The translations under genes and the position numbers were made by a program. A DNA stretch of 64,000 nt, from positions 1-64,000 of the forward strand of contig CAICTM010000334.1 of assembly GCA_903772945.1 (NCBI GenBank), read 5' to 3'. This document shows positions 45,247-55,828 of the stretch, one piece after another (the stretch's first letter is position 1; each line of letters begins with the position of its first letter). The notes beneath the pieces are model-generated. The model searched no databases, was not told the DNA's origin, and saw nothing but the letters and a program-made list of their open reading frames with translations. Origin of the DNA: Seminavis robusta. Taxonomy: Eukaryota; Bacillariophyta; Bacillariophyceae; Naviculales; Naviculaceae.

Positions 45247-46277
45247 GATTAGAGTTGTTGTTGCTAAGGAATCTAACTACTGCAAGCTTCGAATTGTGCT
45301 GATGATTTGTTGCTCGAGGTAGCCGAGAATATGACTAACGTTTTTGCACTGCAGATGCGCCTTCCTCTTTTGGTGAGCCGCCAAAGATTTCATTAGATCC
45401 GTTAGAATGAAAATGGAAATTATCATGTCGAGGCGTTGGTGGAGCTTGGCAATTTTGGCCATCGATGGAGCTGGCCTGCGGGGAAGCCAGCCCGTTTTTG
45501 AATTTGGTAATTAGATGAGTTTTCATCTAATCACCGAAATACTTAGGCATGAAGGTGCACCATAACCGTGGAGCGTGGAGTGAGCTGCTGAATCATGCCA
45601 GAAAGGTTATTGGGAGACCAGGGTCTACATCATCTATTCCAGCTGGCTAGTCCAACATGTCATTGTCAGTGCAAGTCAGAGCCACACCAGAACCGAGGAC
45701 CTTTTGGTGTTCTTCCTGCGTACTAGCTAGTACTAGTACTAACTAGCCTTACTAGTACTGGTACTGGTACCGCAACACTTGGTACCGTACATTGAGTAGG
45801 TTTGAAATTGGAGACACGATCAGGGCATCAAAGTTCAAAGCAAGGCTTGGCATGAAAATGCTGCGGTTCCTTTGCTTCCTGCTCCGGGTAGCAGTATAGA
45901 CACTGTGGTACCGTTAGCAAATGAAGAGACAGATTGCTAGCTAGCTAGCTAGCTAGCTAGCTAGTAGTGAGGACCTGCAATGCAATCCCCGTCCATCTGA
46001 GTTGCAGCTACGATTGGAGTCGAGCCAATTTGGCAGATAGCTACAAGCAACTGCAGCACTGTCTTGTTTTAGAACAGGATTATGGAGGGTACGATATCTT
46101 CAAGATGAGGGGGTGGGTATGCAAGAGTACTGATGCTGAGGGTAGAGTTGACAATCCTTCGGGTGGGGGGATGGATCTGTGGCCTGTCACGGATAGGCTT
46201 TGTTTTGCTTGTCGCTTAGTTAAAGTACACTATATTATCTAATTCTAGAAACTGGAACGGTATTTATAGGAGTTTGC
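45247..46277. other. Long intergenic region
   Basis: 1.0 kb with no convincing gene. It contains ACTAGTACTAGTACTAAC near 45730, TACTGGTACTGGTACCGC near 45760 and the (CTAG)7 run. An open plus-strand frame at 45967-46242 starts right after the CTAG run and lacks protein-like features. Confidence 0.5.
45937..45964. repeat. (CTAG)7 tetranucleotide microsatellite
   Basis: Seven exact CTAG units. The unit is its own reverse complement, so the whole run is a perfect palindrome. Shorter runs occur near 28432, 39112, 47825 and 56222. Confidence 0.95.
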
Positions 46278-47489
46278 TTAGGTTGCGGCAAGTCCAAATC
46301 GACCAAGTACCTCGTTTGCGGCTTCAGCAAGCAACTGGGACTTGGTGAAGTTTTCGGACGCTTGTCCTTGGCTGGTCAACTTTGCCTTGGCAGATTCACA
46401 GGCATCCGCGAGGACCTGCTCACGCCACTCCCAGATCGATGGAATCTCGACAGGATCCGATAAATGCTGCGCCCTTGGTTGGTTGTCATCAGCACTTGTC
46501 TCTGTGGACTTTTCCGATTTCTTTTTCTTTCTCCCTTTGTCATTGGCCTCTTTTCTCGCTTCAAAGGCAGCTCTTTTGCGGCCATTCTTGCCAGATTGTT
46601 TCTGTTTTTTGTTTCTGGTAGACGCAGCACTCTTTTTGGACGTTTCTTTCATGGTTTGTTCCATGTCCTCGACAAGAGATTCCACGTATCTACAGATTTC
46701 CTTAAAGACATTTTCGTTAAAGTTGGGACATGCCGTCAGAATATCGGCAATTTCCAGCGGACGGTTGGTGTCATCCTCTAGTTTGCGGGTGGCATTCTGC
46801 GGTTGCTTCGTCTGTTGTTGTCGCGCCGACAATTTTTTGGTTTGTGTCTTGGCCACGACATGATACAAACAAGCGGCCCCATAACATTCTGGATGGCGTG
46901 TCATGTCATGCTGCAGGTCGGCTCTTTTGGGCATTTGGAGTGTCTCCACAAATCGATGTAGATCCTGCAACAACTGCTTGGCTTGTACGGCAAATCCATG
47001 CGGATCATGAATCAAGGAGCTCAATCGGATGGCCAATCGAGGAATATTGTTCTTCGTTTGAGTTTCTTTTGTAGTGGTGGTTGGAACCGCACCCAGCAAC
47101 TGCTGCCTTGGATTATTCCTTTGGATAATTTTTGCTGCGTTTCGAGAAGTTGCTCTGGGTTCGTCCAAGTAATTGGCAATCCTATTCCCCAAGATAATGA
47201 AATTGTTCTTTTGGGTTTTCTTTTTAAGCCCAAGTGCCTTCATCATACTGGTTTGACACAGACGGACATTCTTGTCTTGGCGGACTGCATAGTCTAGCAA
47301 GACGGCAGCACGCATCCGTGCGCTGTCGCCCGTGGTCAATTGTTGACCATTGGCTTTCGTATTCAGCACTCGAAAGAGCTCCTGCGTCTTTCGGATGATA
47401 GCCTTGTCGATGTCCTGCTTCAGCGCGGCGGGTAATGATGCCACTAACACCTCCACAGCGCCCTGGTCAAAGCGGTGTGCCTTCCCCAT
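46278..47489 (-). CDS. ORC6: Origin recognition complex subunit 6
   Basis: Single exon, 403 residues from the ATG at 47489 (MGKAHRFDQG). The N-terminal ~290 residues follow the paired cyclin/TFIIB-like layout of ORC6. ARMRAAVLLDYAVRQ and TSMMKALGLKKKTQKNNF match the first fold. IPRLAIRLSSLIHDPHGFA and HPECYGAACLYHVVAKTQTK match the second, and NENVFKEICRYVESLVED ends it. A lysine-rich linker (residues ~295-345) follows. The C-terminal helix IWEWREQVLADACESAKAK corresponds to the human YEEWKRKILENA helix that joins ORC6 to ORC3. ORC6 takes part in origin licensing in the nucleus. The identification rests on my alignment by eye of several weak blocks in the right order. The protein is longer than the human 252 residues because of loops and the linker. 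Confidence 0.75.
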   Translation of the reverse strand: MGKAHRFDQGAVEVLVASLPAALKQDIDKAIIRKTQELFRVLNTKANGQQLTTGDSARMRAAVLLDYAVRQDKNVRLCQTSMMKALGLKKKTQKNNFIILGNRIANYLDEPRATSRNAAKIIQRNNPRQQLLGAVPTTTTKETQTKNNIPRLAIRLSSLIHDPHGFAVQAKQLLQDLHRFVETLQMPKRADLQHDMTRHPECYGAACLYHVVAKTQTKKLSARQQQTKQPQNATRKLEDDTNRPLEIADILTACPNFNENVFKEICRYVESLVEDMEQTMKETSKKSAASTRNKKQKQSGKNGRKRAAFEARKEANDKGRKKKKSEKSTETSADDNQPRAQHLSDPVEIPSIWEWREQVLADACESAKAKLTSQGQASENFTKSQLLAEAANEVLGRFGLAAT

Positions 47490-48353
47490 GGTCAAATGAT
47501 AAGGTACAGTACCGGTATGATGCAATAAGCGGCAATGTAGGATAAGAGGACTCGACTCGGCTTCCCCGGCAACTCGTATTTGTTAATGGTGTTGGTGTTT
47601 TTGTAGTACGGTACGGACGGCTGTAGTAGCACCAAAAACAATGACACAAACTAAAATAAAAATGCAATCCACTCTCTGGGTTGACCAGAATGTGATTAAC
47701 CCCCGCTGGCATAGCTAGTTAGTAAAGCTGATACCCAATACCGGTAGGGCTCACCTTGAAAACAAGCATACTGAATTACATGCTCAAGGTCAACCACGCA
47801 AGGCCTTTAGCTGCAGGAGGTAGTCTAGCTAGCTAGCTAGATAGCAAATCGCTGTAGCAAAAGGATTGTGTACATGTTGTCTAAAAGCATATTGCAGTTG
47901 TGTAGGGCAGGCTGTAATGCTCAAAGTGAGGACAATCAATCAGCATGGGAACAGCTGAAATAGATTTGGCTGGAGACTATTTTGTGTATGCTTGGTGGGA
48001 TAAGTACGAAAACATGGCGTAGACATAGAGAAGGATTTCTTGGAGGCAAGAGAGGTCGGGTTTGGCATTTGAAGATTGTTTGACATCCATGTTTCTTGCA
48101 ATAGGATTGGGTCAGTTGTGACTGGAAATTGGATGATGCCAGTTTGGAGGAAGGCAGATGAGATGGCATCTAGATAGAAAGCAGTTGGCGTCATTTGTAG
48201 CTTGATTGATCATTCCATAGCTTGGCTTCCAAAGCTAAAGTGGGCAGGACTCACTCCATTCTCTAGCCAGAGAGTTTCCTATTCCCCGCCCATTATTTGC
48301 CTCCAAAAGATGGATAGTCCAGAGATAAGCTTACGGTGCCACTTGGTGATCGC
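47490..48353. other. Intergenic with a doubtful retroelement-like fragment
   Basis: CTAGCTAGCTAGCTAG lies near 47825 and ACCGGT motifs near 47509 and 47741. A minus-strand frame at 47940-48194 contains DPILLQETWMSNN, reminiscent of the QET(W/H) block of non-LTR retrotransposon endonucleases. No other endonuclease or reverse transcriptase motif accompanies it. Confidence 0.35.
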
Positions 48354-48587
48354 CTAATACAGCTCTGCTGGGATGTGAGACCCCATGTCCTCCAATGACA
48401 GCCAGCCAGGCTCTGGTAGGTACAAACGTACTAGTACGTGGTGGCCGTTGACATCCTCCTGAATCTCAAATGCCGTTGGGAGATGCAGCCCTTCCTCAGC
48501 TGCTTCCAAGTGGATGGATCTTCCGAGAGCGTTGATTTCATTGGCGGTAATCTTCGATTCCTTCAACTTGGCTCTGAAGCCCCCCAT
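48354..48587 (-). CDS. Small hypothetical protein, possibly a terminal exon
   Basis: 77 codons from the ATG at 48587 (MGGFRAKLKESK). The sequence has an even, protein-like composition (NALGRSIHLEAAEEGLHLP, GHHVLVRLYLPEPGW) and no low complexity. I do not recognise it. It could be the last exon of a gene whose 5' exons lie between 48587 and the SQD1 start, or a degenerate fragment. There is no splice or expression evidence. Confidence 0.3.
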   Translation of the reverse strand: MGGFRAKLKESKITANEINALGRSIHLEAAEEGLHLPTAFEIQEDVNGHHVLVRLYLPEPGWLSLEDMGSHIPAELY

Positions 48588-48824
48588 CACAGAAACTATC
48601 AAACGAGCAGGAACCACCAACCATCCAAGTTCGATTTTCAGTTGTTGTCAAGGTAGGTGTGTGCGCACAGGACTGTAGTTTGTGTTGTTGTCTGAAGTCA
48701 GGGACATCAAGAACAAAACCCAGTGATATTCTTGGCGACACATATTCCTCGACTTTGCAAGTGAGTGGGTTGTCCATCCTATCTCTCCAATCTCTAACCT
48801 GAAAGTGCTTCTATTATCTATTAG

Positions 48825-50389
<1,565 letters not shown>

Positions 50390-50787
50390 TAACTCAACTC
50401 AACAGCGGCTTAGCGACAAAACGAGGCATGACTGACGTAGTAACCTAAATATTTCCTTGCAGCTCACTACAACTACATGGTTTCCGTGATGCTTCCAAAA
50501 CTGATCTCAAGAGGAAAAACCGCAGTGGCTAGTTTTTCTAGTTTTGGTGCCTTTCGACAGAGAAGCAGAGTATCTAAGATTGAATCATTCCCAAGCCACC
50601 ATCCTGTTGTTGTCAACCGTAGGCGGTCTCATTTCAAGTAATTTTTCCATGCAGTGCCGCCGGCACATTACTCGCTTCAGAACCTTTCCAATACAATGTG
50701 TATTCCAATCAGTACATCATAAGATGAGATAGGGACGTGCCTGTCGTCCGCTTTCCACTGCAATTCGTCCAGGTGACTGTGCTTCGA
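50390..50787. other. Intergenic between convergent genes
   Basis: 398 bp between the 3' ends of SQD1 and the four-repeat lectin-like gene. No gene is seen. Confidence 0.5.
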
Positions 50788-53196
50788 TCATGCCTTGACG
50801 CAACTGTGACACAATCGTGTTAGAGGCATAAATTCCATTGTTCTGGTACGAATCCAAAACACGGTTACTCACTAATCTGCCCCCGCAACACCCCGCCCTA
50901 CACAACCTGGTACCTTCTGATAGGGCTGATGCCAAGGGCGTTGGAAGCACACCAAAGACCCAGCACAGCCTGCAACGGGGTTAGCTGGTGATGTCCAAAG
51001 CCATTCAACACTGTCTATAAGCAACTGTTCCCTCGTACCTGCGTCACCATCACAATCTCCTTCGCATTCAACGCAAGGGTCATTGGCCATACACCGTTTT
51101 GTGTCAGCTTTCAAAGGCTTCGGGCTTCCTAACGTCACGGATGCTTGGTTGGGAAGAGTTTCCTGATTTGGGGTTGCTGGGATGATAACTGAATCATCGT
51201 CGTCGTCTTCAAGTTCTGCTACAGGAGACGGAGTTGGAACATCTGGTAAGTAGCAATAGTCTGCCTCTGTAACGTTGTCATAAGAAAAGAGAGAGATACA
51301 GAGTTAGTCGTTGCGTCTTCCCTGCTCCATCTGACCTGTTACAGTCAAAGAGGGCGACCCCGACTTACCGCTGATGCCCCAACCTAAACACCCGGGAACG
51401 TTCTCCCGAGCGTTTTCCGCTTGACGTTGGTAGCATCTCAATGGGCCATAACATTGTAAGTCGTTGTCACAATCTACGACACACAAGGAAGACAAAAGAT
51501 GAGGAGATTAAGCAAGCGACCCATTGGTGGGTGTTGTGGTTACGATTCAATCCCCTTCAATCGACACTTACCGCCTTGGCATTGCAGGCAAGGTTTATCC
51601 TGCAAGAGAGGAATTGAAAAGACAAATGAGTTCTGTTGTATGTAGCAGAGCACAATCCTGTGCGTCTCTTAGGTTGGAGTTGTTTGATTTGACCGTACCT
51701 CTGTGCACCCATTTGGTATTTCTATTAAATGCGTTTGAGGTGTCAAGGATTTTTCTTCGTCGGGCTCGTAGCAGTAGTTGGCAGCCGGTGCCTCTGGGTC
51801 CATTGCGCAATGAGGTACCCTTTCGCTCGTGCTTTCTCGCCGAAAGCACCTCATGGTACCATAGCAACTGAGGGAGTGTGTGAGATCCAAGATCCAAGAC
51901 AAAGCCGCATGTAGACAAGGCTGCAATGATCCTTACGTATTGTCACCCCAACAGTTGCCTTCGCACTGATTTACGCATGGGTTGTCGGCGCTGCAGTCTC
52001 TATCCCTTAGCCGCAAACTGTGGTTGGGGACTTCCGATCGAAAGACGTCTTCTGGCCTTGCGCAATAGTCGGCGTTGACATTGGGAATCCCATTGCAACC
52101 TGCAACTGGCATTTGTGCGTCGCCTGAAACACAGCACGCGCATGATTTACCTTAGAATTGACTTACTTCCAAACATTGAAGCAATCCTTGATTTCGACAA
52201 CATTTCTAAGCTTAGCCTACCTGTTTCTCTTTGAACGCAAATGAGGTCACCTGCACATTCGAGAGAGGAGTCGCAGTCTCCTTCACAACGTGAACACGGC
52301 CGATCTCGGGAACACTGAGGCCTACGAAGTCGCACCATTTCGTTGCCTGCGTTGTTGTTCCTGTAAACCTCCCATAGATTGGTGTGAAACTGTGCCGCCA
52401 AGTCACAAAAAGTATTGGCAATCTCTTCTTGGGGTCTAGGATGGTGATGCTGATTGATACATTTTTGATGGTTCTCAGTGGGGTGGAGCTCAAAGGGTCG
52501 CGTGGGATGCCATCCAACCAATACTTGATATGGCGAGTCCGAGTCGCACCGTTGGAGCTGATACGTGTTCGTAGTCATGCGCTCTAGACAGAGGTTAAAG
52601 TATGCAAGTTTGAGTTGTCCATAGTTCTGGTTGTCATCGTCGTCGGCAGGACCCACCCGTGGTATCCATGTAAATTTCTGACCAACGCTGTTGTCGCAGA
52701 ATTGAGTCCACAGTTTGTCGCCCGACCTGCAGTCATCGCCTTTGTCACATGCCATACACCACTGTCGCCGAATCCTTTCTCCTTGCCAACAATTTCCCTT
52801 TTCCCAATGAAGGCGCATCATAAAAGATGTTGGGTCTTCTTCCAAAATTTGGCGTTCACTCTGATTGGTAGCTTGGTCCCTGGCGAACGGTGGCTCGCTG
52901 TGTCCACGAAGATAGCTGTACCAGAAGTCTTCCTGATCTTCACCATCGCTTCTGCTGGCAACGCTCTCTTGGGACTCATTGTCACTATTAACTCCATACA
53001 CAATATCAACGTGCTCTTGAACCTTTGATTGTTGATCATGCTTCCATTCTTCTGCTACCCCGAACTGGAAGTCAACAGAGAGACGTCGGGCGCATCGATG
53101 GTCTTGGACCCACTGAGCCTCAACGCCATCAAAGAGGACAGCCCAAGCGAGAGCAATGGCACTCAGAAGATTCATTCGCTTCATTGCTGGTACCAT
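50788..53196 (-). CDS. Secreted ricin-like (beta-trefoil) protein with four cysteine-rich EGDCD repeats
   Basis: Exons (minus) are 53196-52221, 52123-51937, 51867-51699, 51599-51572, 51473-51369, 51266-51039, 50969-50873 and 50803-50788. All phases agree, giving 601 residues. A signal peptide (MNLLSAIALAWAVLFDGVEA) lies within the first 30 residues, and CARRLSV follows. Residues ~120-290 look like a ricin-type beta-trefoil: MRLHWEKGNCWQGE, RRQWCMACD, LKLAYFNLCLERM, CINQHHHPRPQEEI, NLWEVY. Four repeats follow, of the form C-x2-CEGDCD-x4-C-x-G-x-L-x-CFQR...VPGC-x-G...DYC. Repeat 2 is the most divergent (CEGNCWGD, VPHC). The fourth repeat gets its final YC only by splicing to the 16-nt last exon (YCVKA-stop). 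Lectin-like binding outside the cell is plausible. The function is unknown. A close paralogue lies just upstream at 54328-55828. Confidence 0.8.
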
Positions 53197-53781
53197 GGTT
53201 TATGACAACAAAAAGGTACCGTACCGTAACACCGTAACAAGGAAATAAATCAATGTAGGAAAGAATGATCGAGCTCGGGCCCAAAGGTGCTTCCCTTCAG
53301 CTTGGTGAAAGAACAAAGATCTGGCGCTACTAGCTACCGGTAGTAGTTCAAAAACGTCCTTCAAAATTTTAAAAAAGATAAGTACAGTGGGGTTGAGGCT
53401 TTCAGTAATCACGACCGAACCTTTCATTCCCACACGCGTCATCTCCGATACCTTGGTGACCATGGTGCTGGTGACCAGTACGAGCAGCTTCGATTTTATT
53501 GATTCAAACGCGTGCCGCACTTTCTGGTACACTTCTACGAGAGGTCCTGTAGAAGTGTACAGAGAAGCTTGGCGCGCGTTTAAATCAGTAAAAGCGAAGC
53601 TGCCTGTACATGCCAGGTGGTACCGGTACCGGTAGTGGTACCCGCACCACCGGTGTACCGGTACCGGTACGAGTACCAGTCCGTAACGTACCCAACCATT
53701 GTCACCGTGGAACAGACCAAGGAACTGGGCAAAGCAGCAGATATCGATTGTCTCTACGATTGTCTTCGCACGAATCCGTGG
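53197..53781. other. Region with foldback element and ACCGGT arrays, no firm gene
   Basis: Contains the promoter side of the four-repeat gene, a large imperfect hairpin (53472-53615) and a dense palindromic array near 53618-53680 (GGTACCGGTACCGGTAG, GTACCGGTACCGGTACGAG). Long open frames on both strands here arise because the hairpin reads similarly in both directions. I do not call them. Confidence 0.5.
53472..53615. repeat. Imperfect inverted repeat (hairpin), arms of about 65 bp, 10-nt loop
   Basis: The centre is exact: TACACTTCTAC at 53528-53538, loop at 53539-53548, GTAGAAGTGTA at 53549-53559. Outward the arms continue with mismatches. GATTCAAACGCGTGCC on the left pairs with GGCGCGCGTTTAAATC on the right, and GAGCAGCTTCGATTTTATTG pairs with CAGTAAAAGCGAAGCTGCC. 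The transcript would fold into a long stem. It may be a MITE-like foldback element. No clear target-site duplication is seen. Confidence 0.8.
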
Positions 53782-54072
53782 ATGTGCTTTGAAACAGGAC
53801 AACCTGGAAAAACTCGAAAGAAGTCTGCGATGTTGGAGCAAGAGATTCCAAAGCTCAAGCAGGAGGTTGCGATTTTGAAAGCCGACAAGATTGAGCAAGA
53901 GCGAAGGCACAAGTCCGATATAGCTAGCCTCGTTTCGGAGAAGGAGGAGCTCAAGGCTAGGCTATCAGAGGATCCGGATCCTGATCAAGATCTCAACATG
54001 GGAACTGCAGAGATTGTACCGGTATCGTGGATGGCAAGTTTGCATGAATCGGACTTGGAAGGCGAATACTAG
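53782..54072 (+). CDS. Small coiled-coil protein, start uncertain
   Basis: 96 residues from the ATG at 53782 (MCFETGQPGK). The frame is open upstream to about 53617 but begins there only at a GTG inside the ACCGGT palindromic array, encoding VPVPVV and YRYRYE, which looks like repeat read-through. Residues ~15-65 form a heptad coiled coil (MLEQEIPKLKQEVAILKADK, LVSEKEELKARL). An acidic end, DPDPDQDLN, follows, and the last residues are ESDLEGEY. No family is recognised. An upstream exon carrying the true start is possible. Confidence 0.4.
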   Translation: MCFETGQPGKTRKKSAMLEQEIPKLKQEVAILKADKIEQERRHKSDIASLVSEKEELKARLSEDPDPDQDLNMGTAEIVPVSWMASLHESDLEGEY

Positions 54073-54327
54073 TTCGACGAAAGCTATCATCGGTTCCCAA
54101 AGAAGAACGTGAGACTTCCTACTAACCGAAACTAATTCGGTACAAGCTGGTTGTATCTACCCTACCATCTACCGGTGGCGAGCCATACGTAGCCCCACCT
54201 TGCCCAAACACCTTGATAATTCGTGCTACTCTAGACACTCTACTAATAGCCTCCACCAATACTGGTAGTGTGTTTCTTCTTTCGGTTGCCTCGCTCCTGT
54301 TGCCAATGCATGCGCGCTGTCTTTCGG

Positions 54328-55828
54328 TTAGTAACAATAATCGCGACCTCTGAACCCAGTTCCGGAACAACCTGGGACAGGATCTAATGCAGTTCGACCA
54401 AAACGCTGAAAGCAACGAAGCGAACCACTACAGTCATCATCTGTATCACAATCCCCCTCGCTGTTTTCAAAAGTAAAAGAAAGCACAATGTTGAGATAAT
54501 CCTTGGAGGACATGGGGTGCACCCAATGCAAGTACCTACCAGCTACTACATCGATTGCCGGGCCGACAATTCTTGTTGTCGGAGGCCAAAGGCTTTCCAC
54601 TGCCGCCATCGTTGTCATTGTCGTTGTCATTGTCATTGTCGTTGTCATTGTCGTTGTCATTGTCGTTGTCATTGTCGTTGTCATTGTCGTTGTCATTGTC
54701 GTTGTCTTCATCATCACCGCCGCCACCGCCCCCTCCGCTGGCGCTTCCCCAGTACACATTCCACTTGTCTGTCTTATGTTGCCCTGCTAATCCACAGTTG
54801 GTGAGCTCAATGACCTCGCCAGCTTTAGGATGATGATGCTGGCTCAGGCACTTGGAACTCCCGCTCGGTCGGAGTCGAAAGCCTCCACCGTTAGTGAGAC
54901 CACGAAAGCCCTGGTTTCCTCCCCCGCAAGATCGAAGTCGAAGACTGTTGCCTGACCTGGTCAGGCACATATTCCTGCTAGCAATTTTGAGCTTTCCACC
55001 CTCCCAACGAAATCGTTGTTTCCAGGTCCTCGAGCACTGTACGTGCAGGGAGACGTTGGAACAGTGGCGTAAAGAAATGACGAACCACCATGAGATTGCG
55101 AAATGACATTCTTCGTTTCTGTAGTGTAGCCACGTACGCTTTGAAGCTCCAGGACATCACCGTTGTTGCAGTTCTGGTGGGGAGATTCGTCATGGATGCC
55201 GTACGCCGAGAAACATGACATGCAAGGTCAGGATCTGAACGGCTGAAAGGATCGGGATCGGGATCGGACTTGGGTGTGGTTTCGATTGCACTTACCCGAC
55301 GACACTCTACACGAGAAACAGGACGCATCGGTCAGGTTCTGAATGGTTAGCTAGAGTATGATAACGATAGAACTTACCCATGCACCACTTGCGTTCTATC
55401 CACTCATCCTTCACACAACGAATAGCGGAGATAGATCAAAATAGAAAGAGCAAATTGATTGGAAAGGCTGATACAACTGCTTCATTGCATGTGCCTTGAA
55501 CAAAACTTGTTGACGCCGCAATATAGTTCCTTACCTGCCAGCAGTAACCACGTTGCCAATATAGCTTCAAATTGAACGTCCCAGATTGAAGTCTCCTCGT
55601 GGTGTTTGCGTGTAATGAATGATTTCGGAAGCCAATATCTTTGTCGGTTTCGAGGTATTCCTCTTGCTCCCAAAAGTCAAGGTAGTCTTCTTGCACATTG
55701 CCGTTTTCAAACATTAGCTGGTCAACTTCCTCTCCCGTCAATATTTCACCCCCTTCGAGGCAACGTCTATCAACTCTCCATGCCGACACCAAAGATACTG
55801 AAAGAAGCGACAGGAGAATGACCCTCAT
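54328..55828 (-). CDS. Secreted ricin-like protein with one EGDCD repeat and an (Asp-Asn)n tract
   Basis: Exons (minus) are 55828-55535, 55408-55378, 55306-55296, 55173-55138, 55036-54540 and 54460-54328, giving 333 residues. Phases agree throughout. Signal peptide [25 protein letters not shown] precedes the ricin-like region. That region is assembled from small exons: [22 protein letters not shown], then an 11-nt microexon, [56 protein letters not shown] and WNVYWG. A glycine run leads into about 15 Asp-Asn pairs encoded by a hexanucleotide repeat. The C-terminus is a single CEGDCD...CFQR...VPGC...RDYCY repeat. It parallels the neighbour at 50788-53196 block for block, so the two are tandem duplicates that differ in repeat number. 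The short exons are inferred from that parallel and from splice signals, and need transcripts. Confidence 0.72.
54610..54706. repeat. Hexanucleotide-based microsatellite inside coding sequence
   Basis: Alternating GTTGTC and ATTGTC units on the plus strand, about 16 in all. On the minus strand they read GACAAT/GACAAC and encode the Asp-Asn tract of the lectin-like gene. Confidence 0.9.

Noticed and set aside
46342-46863. Plus-strand 173-codon frame
   Set aside because: Antisense of ORC6. The ORC6 strand has recognisable blocks in order.
53200-53910. Minus-strand 236-codon frame, and plus-strand frame 53387-53635
   Set aside because: Both run through the hairpin and ACCGGT array, which read alike in both directions. 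Neither starts with ATG.
54961-55328. Two long frames over the middle of the one-repeat lectin-like gene
   Set aside because: Neither continues into the conserved NMCLTR block. Splicing at 55173-55138 and 55036 gives a product that matches the paralogue.
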